Shown: positions 53,240 to 62,085 of the stretch, piece by piece | Numbering within the stretch: the first letter of the stretch is position 1 | Layout: each line of letters opens with the position of its first letter | Source of the DNA: Bacteroidales bacterium | GTDB taxonomy: Bacteria; Bacteroidota; Bacteroidia; Bacteroidales; UBA932 | NCBI GenBank assembly: GCA_021371955.1 | Contig: JAJFVD010000016.1 | Span: 62,001 to 126,000, forward strand | Direction: 5' to 3' | Length of the DNA stretch: 64,000 bases | Notes under the pieces: model-generated | Databases searched by the model: none | Told to the model about the DNA's origin: nothing | What the model saw: only the letters and a program-made list of their open reading frames with translations | Made by a program: the position numbers and the translations under genes

Positions 53240-55273
53240 TTACAGCCTGTTTAATAAATAAAAAAATCCGGAAATATTATCTATTATCATGGGGAGCAAA
53301 ATTACCAGCCCTATGAATATGAGCCCGTAAAGAATATAAGCCTGAATATTGCCGTTCTGGAGAAATACAAAGCGGCTAAGCAGTTTTCTTATGGAAAGCA
53401 AAGGTTTTTCTATAAACCATGTCTCCACTTTATCATGAGGATGGGTAACCTGATTAATGTGTCCGGGATATAACCCACATGCCTCTCTCTTCTCTTTTTT
53501 TATCATCAGGAAAGGACCTGCAAGCTTTCTGTATGTACGTACAAAAGATGACGCAGTGTATTGCATTTTTGCAGCATCACCGGTATAACCGCAGCCCCAT
53601 GTGGAATCTGCAGCGACTTCCCTTTTAGCTGTTATCAGATGCCTTATATAATAAAGAGTTGCAACGAGGACAATAAAGCCAAGCGAGTACCAGCCTACCG
53701 AAGAGAGGATGTCAAGTATCGACTTTAACTGGCCGGATGTAAAAGCAGCCGAACCGGGCTGGTACAACTGTACAATTTGCTGGATTGACGGCATAAAAAT
53801 CAAAGGCAATATGCCAATTAATACAATTGCCATAGCCACAAGGTACATCGGGAAAATTTTCATGGGTTTTTCTTCAACCATTCCTTCGTCAAATTTCTTC
53901 CTGGGGGTTCCAAGGAAAACAATTCCGAAAGCCTTTGTGAAACACATTAACGCCAAACCGCCTATGAGCACAAGGCCAAAAATTGCAAAAAGAATGAAAA
54001 GAGTAAACAGAAAATGGTTCGACAACAAAGCACTGAACAATCCTGTATATATGAAGAATTCCGATACAAATCCGTTAAACGGAGGAAGACCGCAAATTGC
54101 AAGCGAACCAATTAAAAACAGATAACCCGATCTTGGCATTCTTTTAAGCAAACCGCCCATCGATTCAATATCCATAGTATGGATTGCCTGATACACATTT
54201 CCTGCGCTATAAAACAAAAGTGACTTGAATAGAGAGTGATTAAGGGTATGGAGCAAAGCTCCTCCAAAACCGCATATAATTAAAACAGGTATGCCATACC
54301 CTACCCCAAGGCATCCTAACCCGATACCAATTCCTATGATTCCAATATTCTCAATGCTATGATAGGCAAGTAATTTTTTAAGGTTGTGCTGAACTATTGC
54401 CAGCATCACTCCGTACACGCCTGTAATAACGGATATCGTTACAATAAAGTATCCTATTGTAGTCATATCTGTTTTTATGAGCAACAGCATCCTCAACATT
54501 CCGTAAATCCCTATTTTTATAATCACTCCTGACATTATACCCGAAATATGTGCCGGTGCAGCAGGGTGAGCCAGCGGGAGCCATGTATGAAAAGGGACAA
54601 AACCGGCCTTAATTGCAAATCCAATAAAGAACATAAGGAACAACCCTATTCCGGTAACTGCCGGTTGCGAAGACGTATATGCTGTAATTGCGAGAAAGTC
54701 AAAAGAACCGGTTTTAATTTTGACCCACATGAATGCAAGTGTGAGAAAAAGTATGCAAACATGGGATTGTATGAGAAAGTTAATTCCTGCTTTAAGAGTA
54801 TCTGTTTTATAGTGCTCAAAAATAATGACGATAAACGAGCTTAGTGCCATAATCTCCCATATTACGAGGAAGGCAAATCCGTTCTGAATTATGCAAATAT
54901 CAATCAGGGCTGTGTAGACAAGGATAAATGCAATTGCGTGAAGTGCAATGTTTGCGCTCTGATTTTTGTACTTTTTAAGGTATTGAAAACCATACCATGC
55001 CCCGGTGAGAAATGTAAAGCTAATAATGAGCATGAACCAGGCAGAGAGGGAATCTATCCGGATAGGGATTTCTCCGGTTATCCAGGAACCCGGATAAAAA
55101 TATTGTGCCTCTCCTTTGGCAAAAACCGTCAGGGCAACAATTGAACTTATGACAACCTGTATGGAGATTACACCAAGAGTTAGTATTCCCCTGCCTTTTG
55201 TTTTTAAAAAAGGAAAACTGAAGATTGCTGCGATTGCCAGCAAATTAAAAATTTCGACAAAAAGCTTTTCCAT
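53240..55273 (-). CDS. Ehr-complex antiporter-like membrane subunit (HyfB-like)
   Basis: The ATG at 55273 (MEKLFVEIFNLL) is chosen because the hydrophobic first helix begins there; the frame extends a further 53 codons upstream without such features. The 677-aa protein of about sixteen helices has the proton channel core GFAIKAGFVPFHTWLPLAHPAAPAHIS and LLAYHSIENIGIIGIG. A long C-terminal extension resembles HyfB, including the cytoplasmic TWGCGYTGDAAKMQYTASSF segment. It is the first gene of the six-gene complex and is divergent from the histidine kinase at 55377. Confidence 0.9.
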   Translation of the reverse strand: MEKLFVEIFNLLAIAAIFSFPFLKTKGRGILTLGVISIQVVISSIVALTVFAKGEAQYFYPGSWITGEIPIRIDSLSAWFMLIISFTFLTGAWYGFQYLKKYKNQSANIALHAIAFILVYTALIDICIIQNGFAFLVIWEIMALSSFIVIIFEHYKTDTLKAGINFLIQSHVCILFLTLAFMWVKIKTGSFDFLAITAYTSSQPAVTGIGLFLMFFIGFAIKAGFVPFHTWLPLAHPAAPAHISGIMSGVIIKIGIYGMLRMLLLIKTDMTTIGYFIVTISVITGVYGVMLAIVQHNLKKLLAYHSIENIGIIGIGIGLGCLGVGYGIPVLIICGFGGALLHTLNHSLFKSLLFYSAGNVYQAIHTMDIESMGGLLKRMPRSGYLFLIGSLAICGLPPFNGFVSEFFIYTGLFSALLSNHFLFTLFILFAIFGLVLIGGLALMCFTKAFGIVFLGTPRKKFDEGMVEEKPMKIFPMYLVAMAIVLIGILPLIFMPSIQQIVQLYQPGSAAFTSGQLKSILDILSSVGWYSLGFIVLVATLYYIRHLITAKREVAADSTWGCGYTGDAAKMQYTASSFVRTYRKLAGPFLMIKKEKREACGLYPGHINQVTHPHDKVETWFIEKPLLSIRKLLSRFVFLQNGNIQAYILYGLIFIGLVILLPMIIDNISGFFYLLNRL

Positions 55274-55348
55274 TAGGTTTCTGCATCCAAAGTTACGGGT
55301 TAATACTAAATAATCAAAAACATAAATACCTTGAAAATGAATATTTCG

Positions 55349-55356
55349 TATATTTG
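55349..55356 (+). promoter_or_regulatory. -7 promoter element (TATATTTG)
   Basis: A perfect TAnnTTTG ending 20 nt before the ATG at 55377. A CTTG 15 nt further upstream may be a weak -33 element. Confidence 0.55.
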
Positions 55357-55376
55357 ATAGAACAAAATCATTAGAT

Positions 55377-56858
55377 ATGTCTGATATTTTGAATTCAACC
55401 GACGACATTTCCCGAAGCCGGGAAATGTACAAGCTTCTGGCAGAAAATATTCAGGATGTAATTTGGATTTTTAATGTAAGCCTCGAAAAATTAACCTACA
55501 TAAGCCCGTCAATCTTTCGTCTCAGAGGATTTACAGTGGAAGAGGCATCAAAAGAAAATTTTTTAGACAGTCTTAGTCCTGAGTCTGCAAAAATTGTTTC
55601 TGAATTACTCATAGAGAGGCTCACAGAGTTTTTAAAAGATCCTTCAAAACATCAGTACTATATCAACGAACTTCAGCAAAAATGCAAAGACGGAAGTCTG
55701 GTATGGATTGAAGCGACTACTCAATTTCAGCAGAATGCCAATGGTGAGATAGAAGTACTTGGCGTTTCGCGAAGAATTCAGAAAAGGAAAGAGGCAGAAT
55801 TTGAGTTTAAAAGCAAAAGCGAAGAGCTTGAGCGGTTTTTTTCACTGGCTTTGGATTTGCTATGTATCGCAAATGCCGACGGCTATTTCCTTAAGTTGAA
55901 CAAATCGTGGGAAAACACTCTTGGATATAATATCGAAGAAATCGTTAATACTCGCTTTCTCGATTATGTACACCCGGATGATGTCGAAAAAACGATGGAT
56001 GCTATGTCTCGTCTCTCTTCAGGGACACAGGTATTAAATTTTGAAAACAGATACCGCGCAAAAGACGGCACATATAAATGGATAGAATGGAAATCCATTC
56101 CTTATGGAAACAGTTTGATTTACGCTGCCGCAAGAGATATTACTGAGAGGAAAGAAAACGAGCTTAAATTTTCTGAACTCTCTCTGGAACTTCATCAACT
56201 TATAAAAGACAAGGACCGGTTTATCTCAATTCTGGCGCACGACTTAAGAAATCCGTTTAACAGTTTGCTCGGGTTGTCAAATCTTCTTGTTAGCGAACGC
56301 AATCAAATGAACGAAGAGGACGTTGATAATTGCGTAAAAACTATAAATCAGGTGTCTCTGCAGACATATAATTTACTTGAAGACCTGCTTATGTGGTATA
56401 AATCTCAGGCAGGGAGGCTTCCTTTCGAACCCAAAGTTTTTTATGTGGGGGATGTTTGTCGAGAAGTTATGGACAATCTTAAAATAATTGCATCAGCAAA
56501 ATCTATAACAATTGAATGCAAAAAGCCGGAAAAAGCAGCTCTCTTTGCCGATGTCAATATGTTTAAAACGGTAGTCCGGAATTTAATAACCAACTCAATT
56601 AAGTTCACTCCAGAGAAAGGTAAAATAGGAATTGATTTTTCCATCGATAAGGGATATGCAACAATATCTATATATGATAACGGGATAGGCATGGACGAAA
56701 ACCAACTTGCAAAAATCTGGGATTTCAACAACAATGCCGGCCTTGGACTTGTGCTTTGCAAGGAATTTACTCAAAAAAACGGCGGAACAATATATGTCGA
56801 AAGCGAGTTGGGCAAAGGCAGCCGGTTCTCGTTTACAGTACCGGTTCCGGCAATGTAA
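55377..56858 (+). CDS. Cytoplasmic PAS-PAS sensor histidine kinase
   Basis: This 493-aa protein has no membrane helix. PAS1 is at about 15-140 (YKLLAENIQDVIWIFN) and PAS2 at about 145-262 (FFSLALDLLCIANADGYFLKLN, ending WIEWKSIPYG...ARDITERK). HisKA follows with His288 in ILAHDLRNPFN, then HATPase_c (NLITNSIKFT, DNGIGMD, NAGLGLVL). There is no receiver domain and no regulator beside it. It is divergent from the Ehr operon, so control of that operon is conceivable but not shown. Confidence 0.9.
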   Translation: MSDILNSTDDISRSREMYKLLAENIQDVIWIFNVSLEKLTYISPSIFRLRGFTVEEASKENFLDSLSPESAKIVSELLIERLTEFLKDPSKHQYYINELQQKCKDGSLVWIEATTQFQQNANGEIEVLGVSRRIQKRKEAEFEFKSKSEELERFFSLALDLLCIANADGYFLKLNKSWENTLGYNIEEIVNTRFLDYVHPDDVEKTMDAMSRLSSGTQVLNFENRYRAKDGTYKWIEWKSIPYGNSLIYAAARDITERKENELKFSELSLELHQLIKDKDRFISILAHDLRNPFNSLLGLSNLLVSERNQMNEEDVDNCVKTINQVSLQTYNLLEDLLMWYKSQAGRLPFEPKVFYVGDVCREVMDNLKIIASAKSITIECKKPEKAALFADVNMFKTVVRNLITNSIKFTPEKGKIGIDFSIDKGYATISIYDNGIGMDENQLAKIWDFNNNAGLGLVLCKEFTQKNGGTIYVESELGKGSRFSFTVPVPAM

Positions 56859-56873
56859 ATAACTAAATTAGTC

Positions 56874-57242
56874 TTACTTCAAAAACACAAAGAAAACCGC
56901 CATTATAAGACAGGCAAAAGCGGCAAAATGGTTCCATTGCAATACTTCGCCTTTGAAGAGTATTGTAGTAAAAACAACAAACACTACCAGTGTAATAACT
57001 TCCTGAATAACCTTTAGCTGCATCAGAGTAAAAGCACCGCCATTACCAATATACCCTATCCTGTTTGCCGGTACCTGGAATGAATATTCTACAAGAGCAA
57101 TCATCCACGAAAACAGGACAACTCCATATAACGGCCAGTTACCAATCATTCCATTTTGTTGCAGTTTTAGATGGCCATACCAAGCAATTGTCATAAAAAT
57201 ATTGGCTACAACTAATAGTAAAATCGTATAAATTCCTTGCAT
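56874..57242 (-). CDS. DUF486 (DMT-superfamily) membrane protein
   Basis: This 122-aa protein has four helices and the family-specific pattern TIAWYGHLK, WPLYGVVLFSWMIALVEYSFQVPANRIGY and FTLMQLKVIQEVITL. DUF486 proteins are related to small drug/metabolite transporters; no substrate is known. The gene is convergent with the kinase and divergent from the DPP III gene. Confidence 0.9.
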   Translation of the reverse strand: MQGIYTILLLVVANIFMTIAWYGHLKLQQNGMIGNWPLYGVVLFSWMIALVEYSFQVPANRIGYIGNGGAFTLMQLKVIQEVITLVVFVVFTTILFKGEVLQWNHFAAFACLIMAVFFVFLK

Positions 57243-57285
57243 TTTCTTAAAAGGTTAAAACGGCGGCAAATGTACGGAAAAGTTA

Positions 57286-57293
57286 TATCTTTG
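57286..57293 (+). promoter_or_regulatory. -7 promoter element (TATCTTTG)
   Basis: A TAnnTTTG match ending 19 nt before the ATG of the DPP III gene. Confidence 0.55.
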
Positions 57294-57312
57294 TTTTCAA
57301 AATTTTCAAAAC

Positions 57313-59346
57313 ATGAAGTACTTAAAGATTATGCTATTTGCAACTGCAATGGGGCTCTTTGCGGGCTCTTGCCAAAACGGAACAAAAGCACCGGAAGAAA
57401 AATTCAAGTATCTGGCCGATGAATTTGCCGACATTAAAGTTATCCGTTATCAGATACCCGGCTGGGATTCACTCACTGTTGAACAAAAGGGGTATATTTA
57501 TCATTTGAGCGAAGCCGCTAAATGCGGAAGAGATATTTACTGGGACCAGAACTTCAAATATGGTCTTAAGATTCGTAAGGTACTGGAAACAATTTTCGAC
57601 AAGTATCAAGGTGAAAAGGAGAGCGAAGATTATAAAAACTTCGTTGTATATGCCAAGCGTGTTTTCTTTAGCAATGGCATCCACCACCATTATGCCGAGG
57701 ATAAATTTATTCCCGGTTGCAGCATCGACTTTTTCAAAAAGCTGATGGTAGAGAGCGGACAAGAGGGACTTACAGCAGAAATTCTGCCAATCCTTTTCGA
57801 CCCGGCAATTTATCCGCAGAGGAAAAACACAACCGGCAAGGGTGACCTGCTTCTTGAAAGTGCAGTTAACTTCTATGACGGAGTAACCAAAAGCGAAGCT
57901 GAAGCTTTTTATGCAAAAATGGAAGACCCTAAGGACACAAAACCGGTTTCATACGGTCTTAACTCAAAGCTTGTCAAAAAAGACGGTAAAATTTATGAAG
58001 ATGTTTACAAAGTTGGCGGGCTTTACGGTGCGGCAATTGAAAAAATAATTTTCCATCTGGAAAAAGCATCGGAAGTAGCCGAAAATGACGTTCAGAAAAA
58101 TTACATCGCAAAGCTTATTGAGTATTACAAAACAGGCGATTTAAAAACATGGGATGCCTACAATATTGCTTGGGTTCAGGATACAGTTTCGCAGGTCGAC
58201 TTTATCAACGGCTTCATAGAAAACTACAACGATCCTATGGGAATGAAGGCAACATGGGAATCTCTGGTCAATTTTAAAGATTTGGAAGCTTCAAAACGCA
58301 CAGATATAATCAGCAAAAATGCACAGTGGTTTGAAGACAATTCACCTGTTGATGCTCAGTATAAGAAAAAAGAGGTAAAGGGCGTATCTGCAAAGGTTAT
58401 AACTGTTGCCCAGCTTGGAGGAGACAGCTATCCGGTATCTCCGCTTGGAATCAACCTGCCTAATGCAGACTGGATTCGTAAGGATTACGGTTCAAAATCT
58501 GTTACCATTGCGAATATTGGCGATGCATACGACAAGGCGGCAGAGGAAGCTCCAAAAAATATGACAAACGAATTTTCATGGGACGAGGCTGAAATTACCC
58601 TTGCGAAGGAGTATGGTTCTCTTACAAACAACCTGCATACCGACCTTCATGAGTGCCTCGGACACGCATCCGGACAGTTACGCGCCGGAACCTCGTCAAA
58701 TGCATTGAAAGAATTCAGTTCTGCTCTTGAAGAGGCTCGTGCCGATATTTTCGCACTATATTACGTTGCCGACCCTAAGCTCGTTGAACTTGGAGTAATT
58801 CCAAATGCCGATGCATACAAAGCTGAATATAACTCATACATTCGCAACGGCATTTTCACTCAGTTTGTACGCATTGACCTTGGCAAGACCGTTACACAGG
58901 CACACATGCAGGGACGCAAGATGATTGCTGAATGGTGCTACGAAAAAGGCAAGGGCAAAGCTGCTGTTAAATCAGAAGGCGCATCTGCTGATGTTATCGA
59001 AAAACGCGTACGCGACGGCAAGACATATTTTGTAATAAACGACTATGCAAAACTGCGCGAACTCTTTGGAACTCTTCTTAACGAACTTCAGAGAATCAAA
59101 TCCGAAGGCGACTATGCTGCAGGCAAAAATCTGATACTCACTTACGGTGTTAATATCGACCCTATTCTTCACAAAGAGCTTAAAGAGCGTTATGCTTCCC
59201 TAAACCTCAAGCCTTACGGAGGATTTATTAATCCTGAGATTGTACCTGTTGAGAAAGACGGTAAGGTAATTGATTATAAAGTTGAATACCCGGACGACTT
59301 CCTGAAACAGATGCTTGAGTACGGTAAGAAATACAGTTTCTTATAG
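57313..59346 (+). CDS. Lipoprotein dipeptidyl peptidase III (M49 metallopeptidase)
   Basis: This 677-aa zinc dipeptidyl peptidase removes N-terminal dipeptides. The active-site helix is HECLGH (His446, Glu447, His451), the five-residue spaced form known from Bacteroides DPP III rather than the HELLGH of eukaryotes. The second zinc motif is EEARAD with Glu at 473-474. The N-terminus ends in a lipobox (FAGSC), placing the enzyme at the membrane outside the cytoplasm, probably for peptide feeding. It is monocistronic, with a -7 element upstream and a strong terminator downstream. Confidence 0.93.
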   Translation: MKYLKIMLFATAMGLFAGSCQNGTKAPEEKFKYLADEFADIKVIRYQIPGWDSLTVEQKGYIYHLSEAAKCGRDIYWDQNFKYGLKIRKVLETIFDKYQGEKESEDYKNFVVYAKRVFFSNGIHHHYAEDKFIPGCSIDFFKKLMVESGQEGLTAEILPILFDPAIYPQRKNTTGKGDLLLESAVNFYDGVTKSEAEAFYAKMEDPKDTKPVSYGLNSKLVKKDGKIYEDVYKVGGLYGAAIEKIIFHLEKASEVAENDVQKNYIAKLIEYYKTGDLKTWDAYNIAWVQDTVSQVDFINGFIENYNDPMGMKATWESLVNFKDLEASKRTDIISKNAQWFEDNSPVDAQYKKKEVKGVSAKVITVAQLGGDSYPVSPLGINLPNADWIRKDYGSKSVTIANIGDAYDKAAEEAPKNMTNEFSWDEAEITLAKEYGSLTNNLHTDLHECLGHASGQLRAGTSSNALKEFSSALEEARADIFALYYVADPKLVELGVIPNADAYKAEYNSYIRNGIFTQFVRIDLGKTVTQAHMQGRKMIAEWCYEKGKGKAAVKSEGASADVIEKRVRDGKTYFVINDYAKLRELFGTLLNELQRIKSEGDYAAGKNLILTYGVNIDPILHKELKERYASLNLKPYGGFINPEIVPVEKDGKVIDYKVEYPDDFLKQMLEYGKKYSFL

Positions 59347-59372
59347 CCCCGGTAAAATATCTTATGTCAATG

Positions 59373-59400
59373 AGGCTGACCGAAAGGTTGGCCTTTTTTT
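59373..59400 (+). terminator. Rho-independent terminator after the DPP III gene
   Basis: AGGCTGACC pairs with GGTTGGCCT around GAAA (two G-T pairs), followed by seven T. Confidence 0.8.
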
Positions 59401-59423
59401 ATGAGACAAACAATGCTTAATGT

Positions 59424-59447
59424 AAAAAAGGATGCATTTCTGCATCC
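59424..59447 (-). terminator. Rho-independent terminator after the AGCS symporter gene
   Basis: On the minus strand GGATGCA pairs with TGCATCC around GAAA, followed by six T. Confidence 0.8.
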
Positions 59448-59502
59448 TTCAAGTGTCCTGTAAGATTTTACCGTGGCGATTTTTAAATTACCGGAACAGG
59501 CC

Positions 59503-60894
59503 TTACTTCTTTCTTTTGACCGGGGCGGCAAGGCAAGGTATTTCGTCGGTATCGACATCGTTCAGGTGACCAGGGCGAAGATATTTATTTGACTCCTTAA
59601 TGAGTACTCTTGAGAGAAGCAGCAAGGCGACAAGGTTTGGAATAGCCATCAGTGCATTCATACTGTCTGCAATGCTCCAGATTAAACCAAGGTTCACTAC
59701 AGAACCCAGGAAAACTGCAATAATCCAGGCAATCCTGTAAGAAAAGACATATCTCTTTCCACCAAGATATTCAACAGCTCTCTCTCCATAGTAACTCCAG
59801 CCGAGAATGGTAGAAAAGGCAAATGTTATAATACCTATTGTCAGAATTATTGAACCGAAAGGTACCTTTGAGAAGGCAGCTTTTGTCAAAGCGGCTCCCT
59901 GTGTGTGGTCGATATCGGGATAGGCAAGTATTGAACTGACCAAAACCAATCCGGTTAATGCACATACCACAACAGTATCCCAGAATGTACCGGTAGATGA
60001 AACCAAAGCCTGACGAACAGGATTGCGGGTTTGTGCAGCAGCTGCAACTATCGGGGCAGAACCCAGTCCGGATTCATTTGAAAACAGACCGCGGGCAATA
60101 CCATATCGGGCAGCCATCATTACTGTTGTTCCCAGGAAACCGGCACCTGCCGCTTTTGCGTTGAACGCAGAATCGATAATGAGCGCGAAAGTCTCTTTCA
60201 GGAACGGAGCATTAATATAAAGGATGAACAGACAACCCATAATATAAAAGAATGCCATAAACGGAACCAGTGCTCCGCAAACTTTTGCAATCCCCTTAAC
60301 GCCAAACAGAATTACGAGTGCAGTAGCAATGCTGAGAAGTATCCCTGTTAAATATGTAGGAACAGAATAGGTTTCGCTTACAATGAGGGCTATTGAGTTT
60401 GCCTGAACAGTATTCCCTATCCCAAAGGCGGCAATTGCAGTAAAAATGCAAAAAACTATCGCCAGCCATTTCATTTTCAGCCCTCTTTCTAATGCATACA
60501 TTGGCCCCCCCAACATCGTTCCGTCTGCAGTTTTTACTCTGTATTTTATTGCAAGAAGACCTTCTGAATATTTTGTAGCAATACCAAGAACACCTGTGAT
60601 CCAGCACCAGAACACGGCACCCGGACCGCCAAGTGAAACCGCTGTTGCAACTCCGACAATATTTCCGGTGCCTATTGTTGCCGCCAAAGCCGTAGCCAAT
60701 GCTCCAAACTGACTTACATCTCCACTGCCGTTCTTGTCTTTTGTAACTGAAAGCTTAATTGCAGTAAAGATTTTTCTCTGAGGAAATTTTAAGATAATAG
60801 TGAGATACAGGTGTGTTCCGAGCAGGAGGGCAATCATTGGCCATCCCCAAAGAAACGAACTCACCTGATTGACAATGGCAGTGAAGTTTTCCAT
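59503..60894 (-). CDS. Alanine/glycine:cation symporter (AGCS family)
   Basis: This 463-aa protein with about eleven helices has the AGCS signature GALATALAATIGTGNIVGVATA, GGPGAVFWCWITGVLGIATKYSEGLLA and RGLFSNESGLGSAPIVAAAA. It imports alanine or glycine with Na+ (or H+) across the inner membrane. It is monocistronic with its own terminator. Confidence 0.94.
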   Translation of the reverse strand: MENFTAIVNQVSSFLWGWPMIALLLGTHLYLTIILKFPQRKIFTAIKLSVTKDKNGSGDVSQFGALATALAATIGTGNIVGVATAVSLGGPGAVFWCWITGVLGIATKYSEGLLAIKYRVKTADGTMLGGPMYALERGLKMKWLAIVFCIFTAIAAFGIGNTVQANSIALIVSETYSVPTYLTGILLSIATALVILFGVKGIAKVCGALVPFMAFFYIMGCLFILYINAPFLKETFALIIDSAFNAKAAGAGFLGTTVMMAARYGIARGLFSNESGLGSAPIVAAAAQTRNPVRQALVSSTGTFWDTVVVCALTGLVLVSSILAYPDIDHTQGAALTKAAFSKVPFGSIILTIGIITFAFSTILGWSYYGERAVEYLGGKRYVFSYRIAWIIAVFLGSVVNLGLIWSIADSMNALMAIPNLVALLLLSRVLIKESNKYLRPGHLNDVDTDEIPCLAAPVKRKK

Positions 60895-60947
60895 AGTTAA
60901 TCCGGGTTAAGAAAAAATTTAGATTTTTTTAGTCTTGTTTAAGTAGG

Positions 60948-60955
60948 TATCTTTG
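60948..60955 (+). promoter_or_regulatory. -7 promoter element (TATCTTTG)
   Basis: TAnnTTTG match 32 nt before the TTG start of the DUF454 gene. Confidence 0.45.
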
Positions 60956-60987
60956 CAAAGTTAAAAATTTCCGTTAAAGTTGTAAGG

Positions 60988-61359
60988 TTGAAAAAACATA
61001 TTTACATAGCTCTCGCCTCTATTTTCATTGGATTTGGCGTAATCGGAATTTTTCTGCCTCTGCTCCCCACAACACCGTTTCTGCTCCTGGCAGCCTATTT
61101 CTATATGAATTCTTCATATAAACGATTAAGATGGCTCCTCAATAACAAATACTTAGGCCCATATATCCGTTCATATTTATCTAAAGAGGGAATTCCTCTG
61201 CGTCTGAAAATAAGAACCATAACTCTTTTGTGGTTCACTCTTGGTGCAACGATTATTTTTGCCACCGAAAAATTGCATGTCCGGCTTATTTTAATCGCAA
61301 TAGGCATTGGTGTGACAATTCACCTCCTCATTAAAAAGACAAAGCGCGGAAGCATATAG
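60988..61359 (+). CDS. DUF454 (YbaN-like) inner-membrane protein, TTG start
   Basis: This 123-aa protein has the family pattern GVIGIFLPLLPTTPFLLLAAYFY and LLNNKYLGPYIRSY, and about three to four helices. The function of YbaN/DUF454 proteins is unknown. No ATG is available at the 5' end; TTG at 60988 follows an AAGG and is 15 codons after an in-frame stop, so it is the likely start. Confidence 0.88.
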   Translation: MKKHIYIALASIFIGFGVIGIFLPLLPTTPFLLLAAYFYMNSSYKRLRWLLNNKYLGPYIRSYLSKEGIPLRLKIRTITLLWFTLGATIIFATEKLHVRLILIAIGIGVTIHLLIKKTKRGSI

Positions 61360-61363
61360 CAAA

Positions 61364-61389
61364 GAAGGTGCCCGTTTACGAACACCTTC
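61364..61389 (-). terminator. Weak stem-loop between convergent DUF454 and tpx genes
   Basis: GAAGGTG pairs with CACCTTC across a 12-nt loop; only three T follow on the minus strand. Confidence 0.35.
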
Positions 61390-61440
61390 ACACACATAAA
61401 TAACTAAAATGTACCCCTTCGAAGAAGAGATGCATTCTCC

Positions 61441-61971
61441 CTACAGAACCTCTTTTATCGCGGCAATTGCCTTGTCATAGTTTGGTTCGTCTACAATATC
61501 TTTGGTTATCTCTTTATACTTAATTACTCCCTTTTTGTCGATAACCACAACACCTCTGGCAAGCAGTTGATTTTCCTTGATTAAGAAACCATAGTCCAGA
61601 CCAAAATTTGAGAATTTGAAATCCGACAGAGTGTGGATGTTGTTAATACCTTCGGCAGCACAAAAGCGGCCCAAAGCAAAAGGAAGGTCCTTAGACAATG
61701 TAAGAATTACAACATCTTTTGACAGTTCAGTTGCCTTTTTGTTAAAAGTCCTTGTCTGCGTTGCACATACAGGTGTGTCAATCGATGGAAATACGCTTAA
61801 TACTACCACCTTACCTTTAAAGTCCGATAATTTTACATCTGCCAGGGTGTTGTCCGATGCAACAATTTCCGGAGCTGTATCTCCAACTTTTACCTGATTG
61901 CCAAGAAGTGTAAGTCCGTTTCCTTTTGCGGCAAATATGCCCTTTGTTTCTACTAATCTAAGGTCTTTCAT
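61441..61971 (-). CDS. tpx: Thiol peroxidase (atypical 2-Cys peroxiredoxin)
   Basis: This 176-aa protein has the Tpx pattern VGDTAPEIVASD, FPSIDTPVCATQTRTFN with peroxidatic Cys69, and GRFCAAEGI with resolving Cys104. This spacing defines the Tpx subfamily. It reduces hydroperoxides with thioredoxin in the cytoplasm. It is monocistronic and convergent with the DUF454 gene. Confidence 0.95.
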   Translation of the reverse strand: MKDLRLVETKGIFAAKGNGLTLLGNQVKVGDTAPEIVASDNTLADVKLSDFKGKVVVLSVFPSIDTPVCATQTRTFNKKATELSKDVVILTLSKDLPFALGRFCAAEGINNIHTLSDFKFSNFGLDYGFLIKENQLLARGVVVIDKKGVIKYKEITKDIVDEPNYDKAIAAIKEVL

Positions 61972-62057
61972 TATTATATAATTTTAGATTTTATTTTATT
62001 GCTGATTATTATATTTAAAATTCATTTATTCTCTAACAAAATTGGTCCTAAAATGTT

Positions 62058-62065
62058 TAGATTTG
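62058..62065 (+). promoter_or_regulatory. -7 promoter element (TAGATTTG)
   Basis: TAnnTTTG match ending 20 nt before the ATG at 62086. Confidence 0.5.
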
Positions 62066-62085
62066 TATACTAAAAGATAGAAAAA

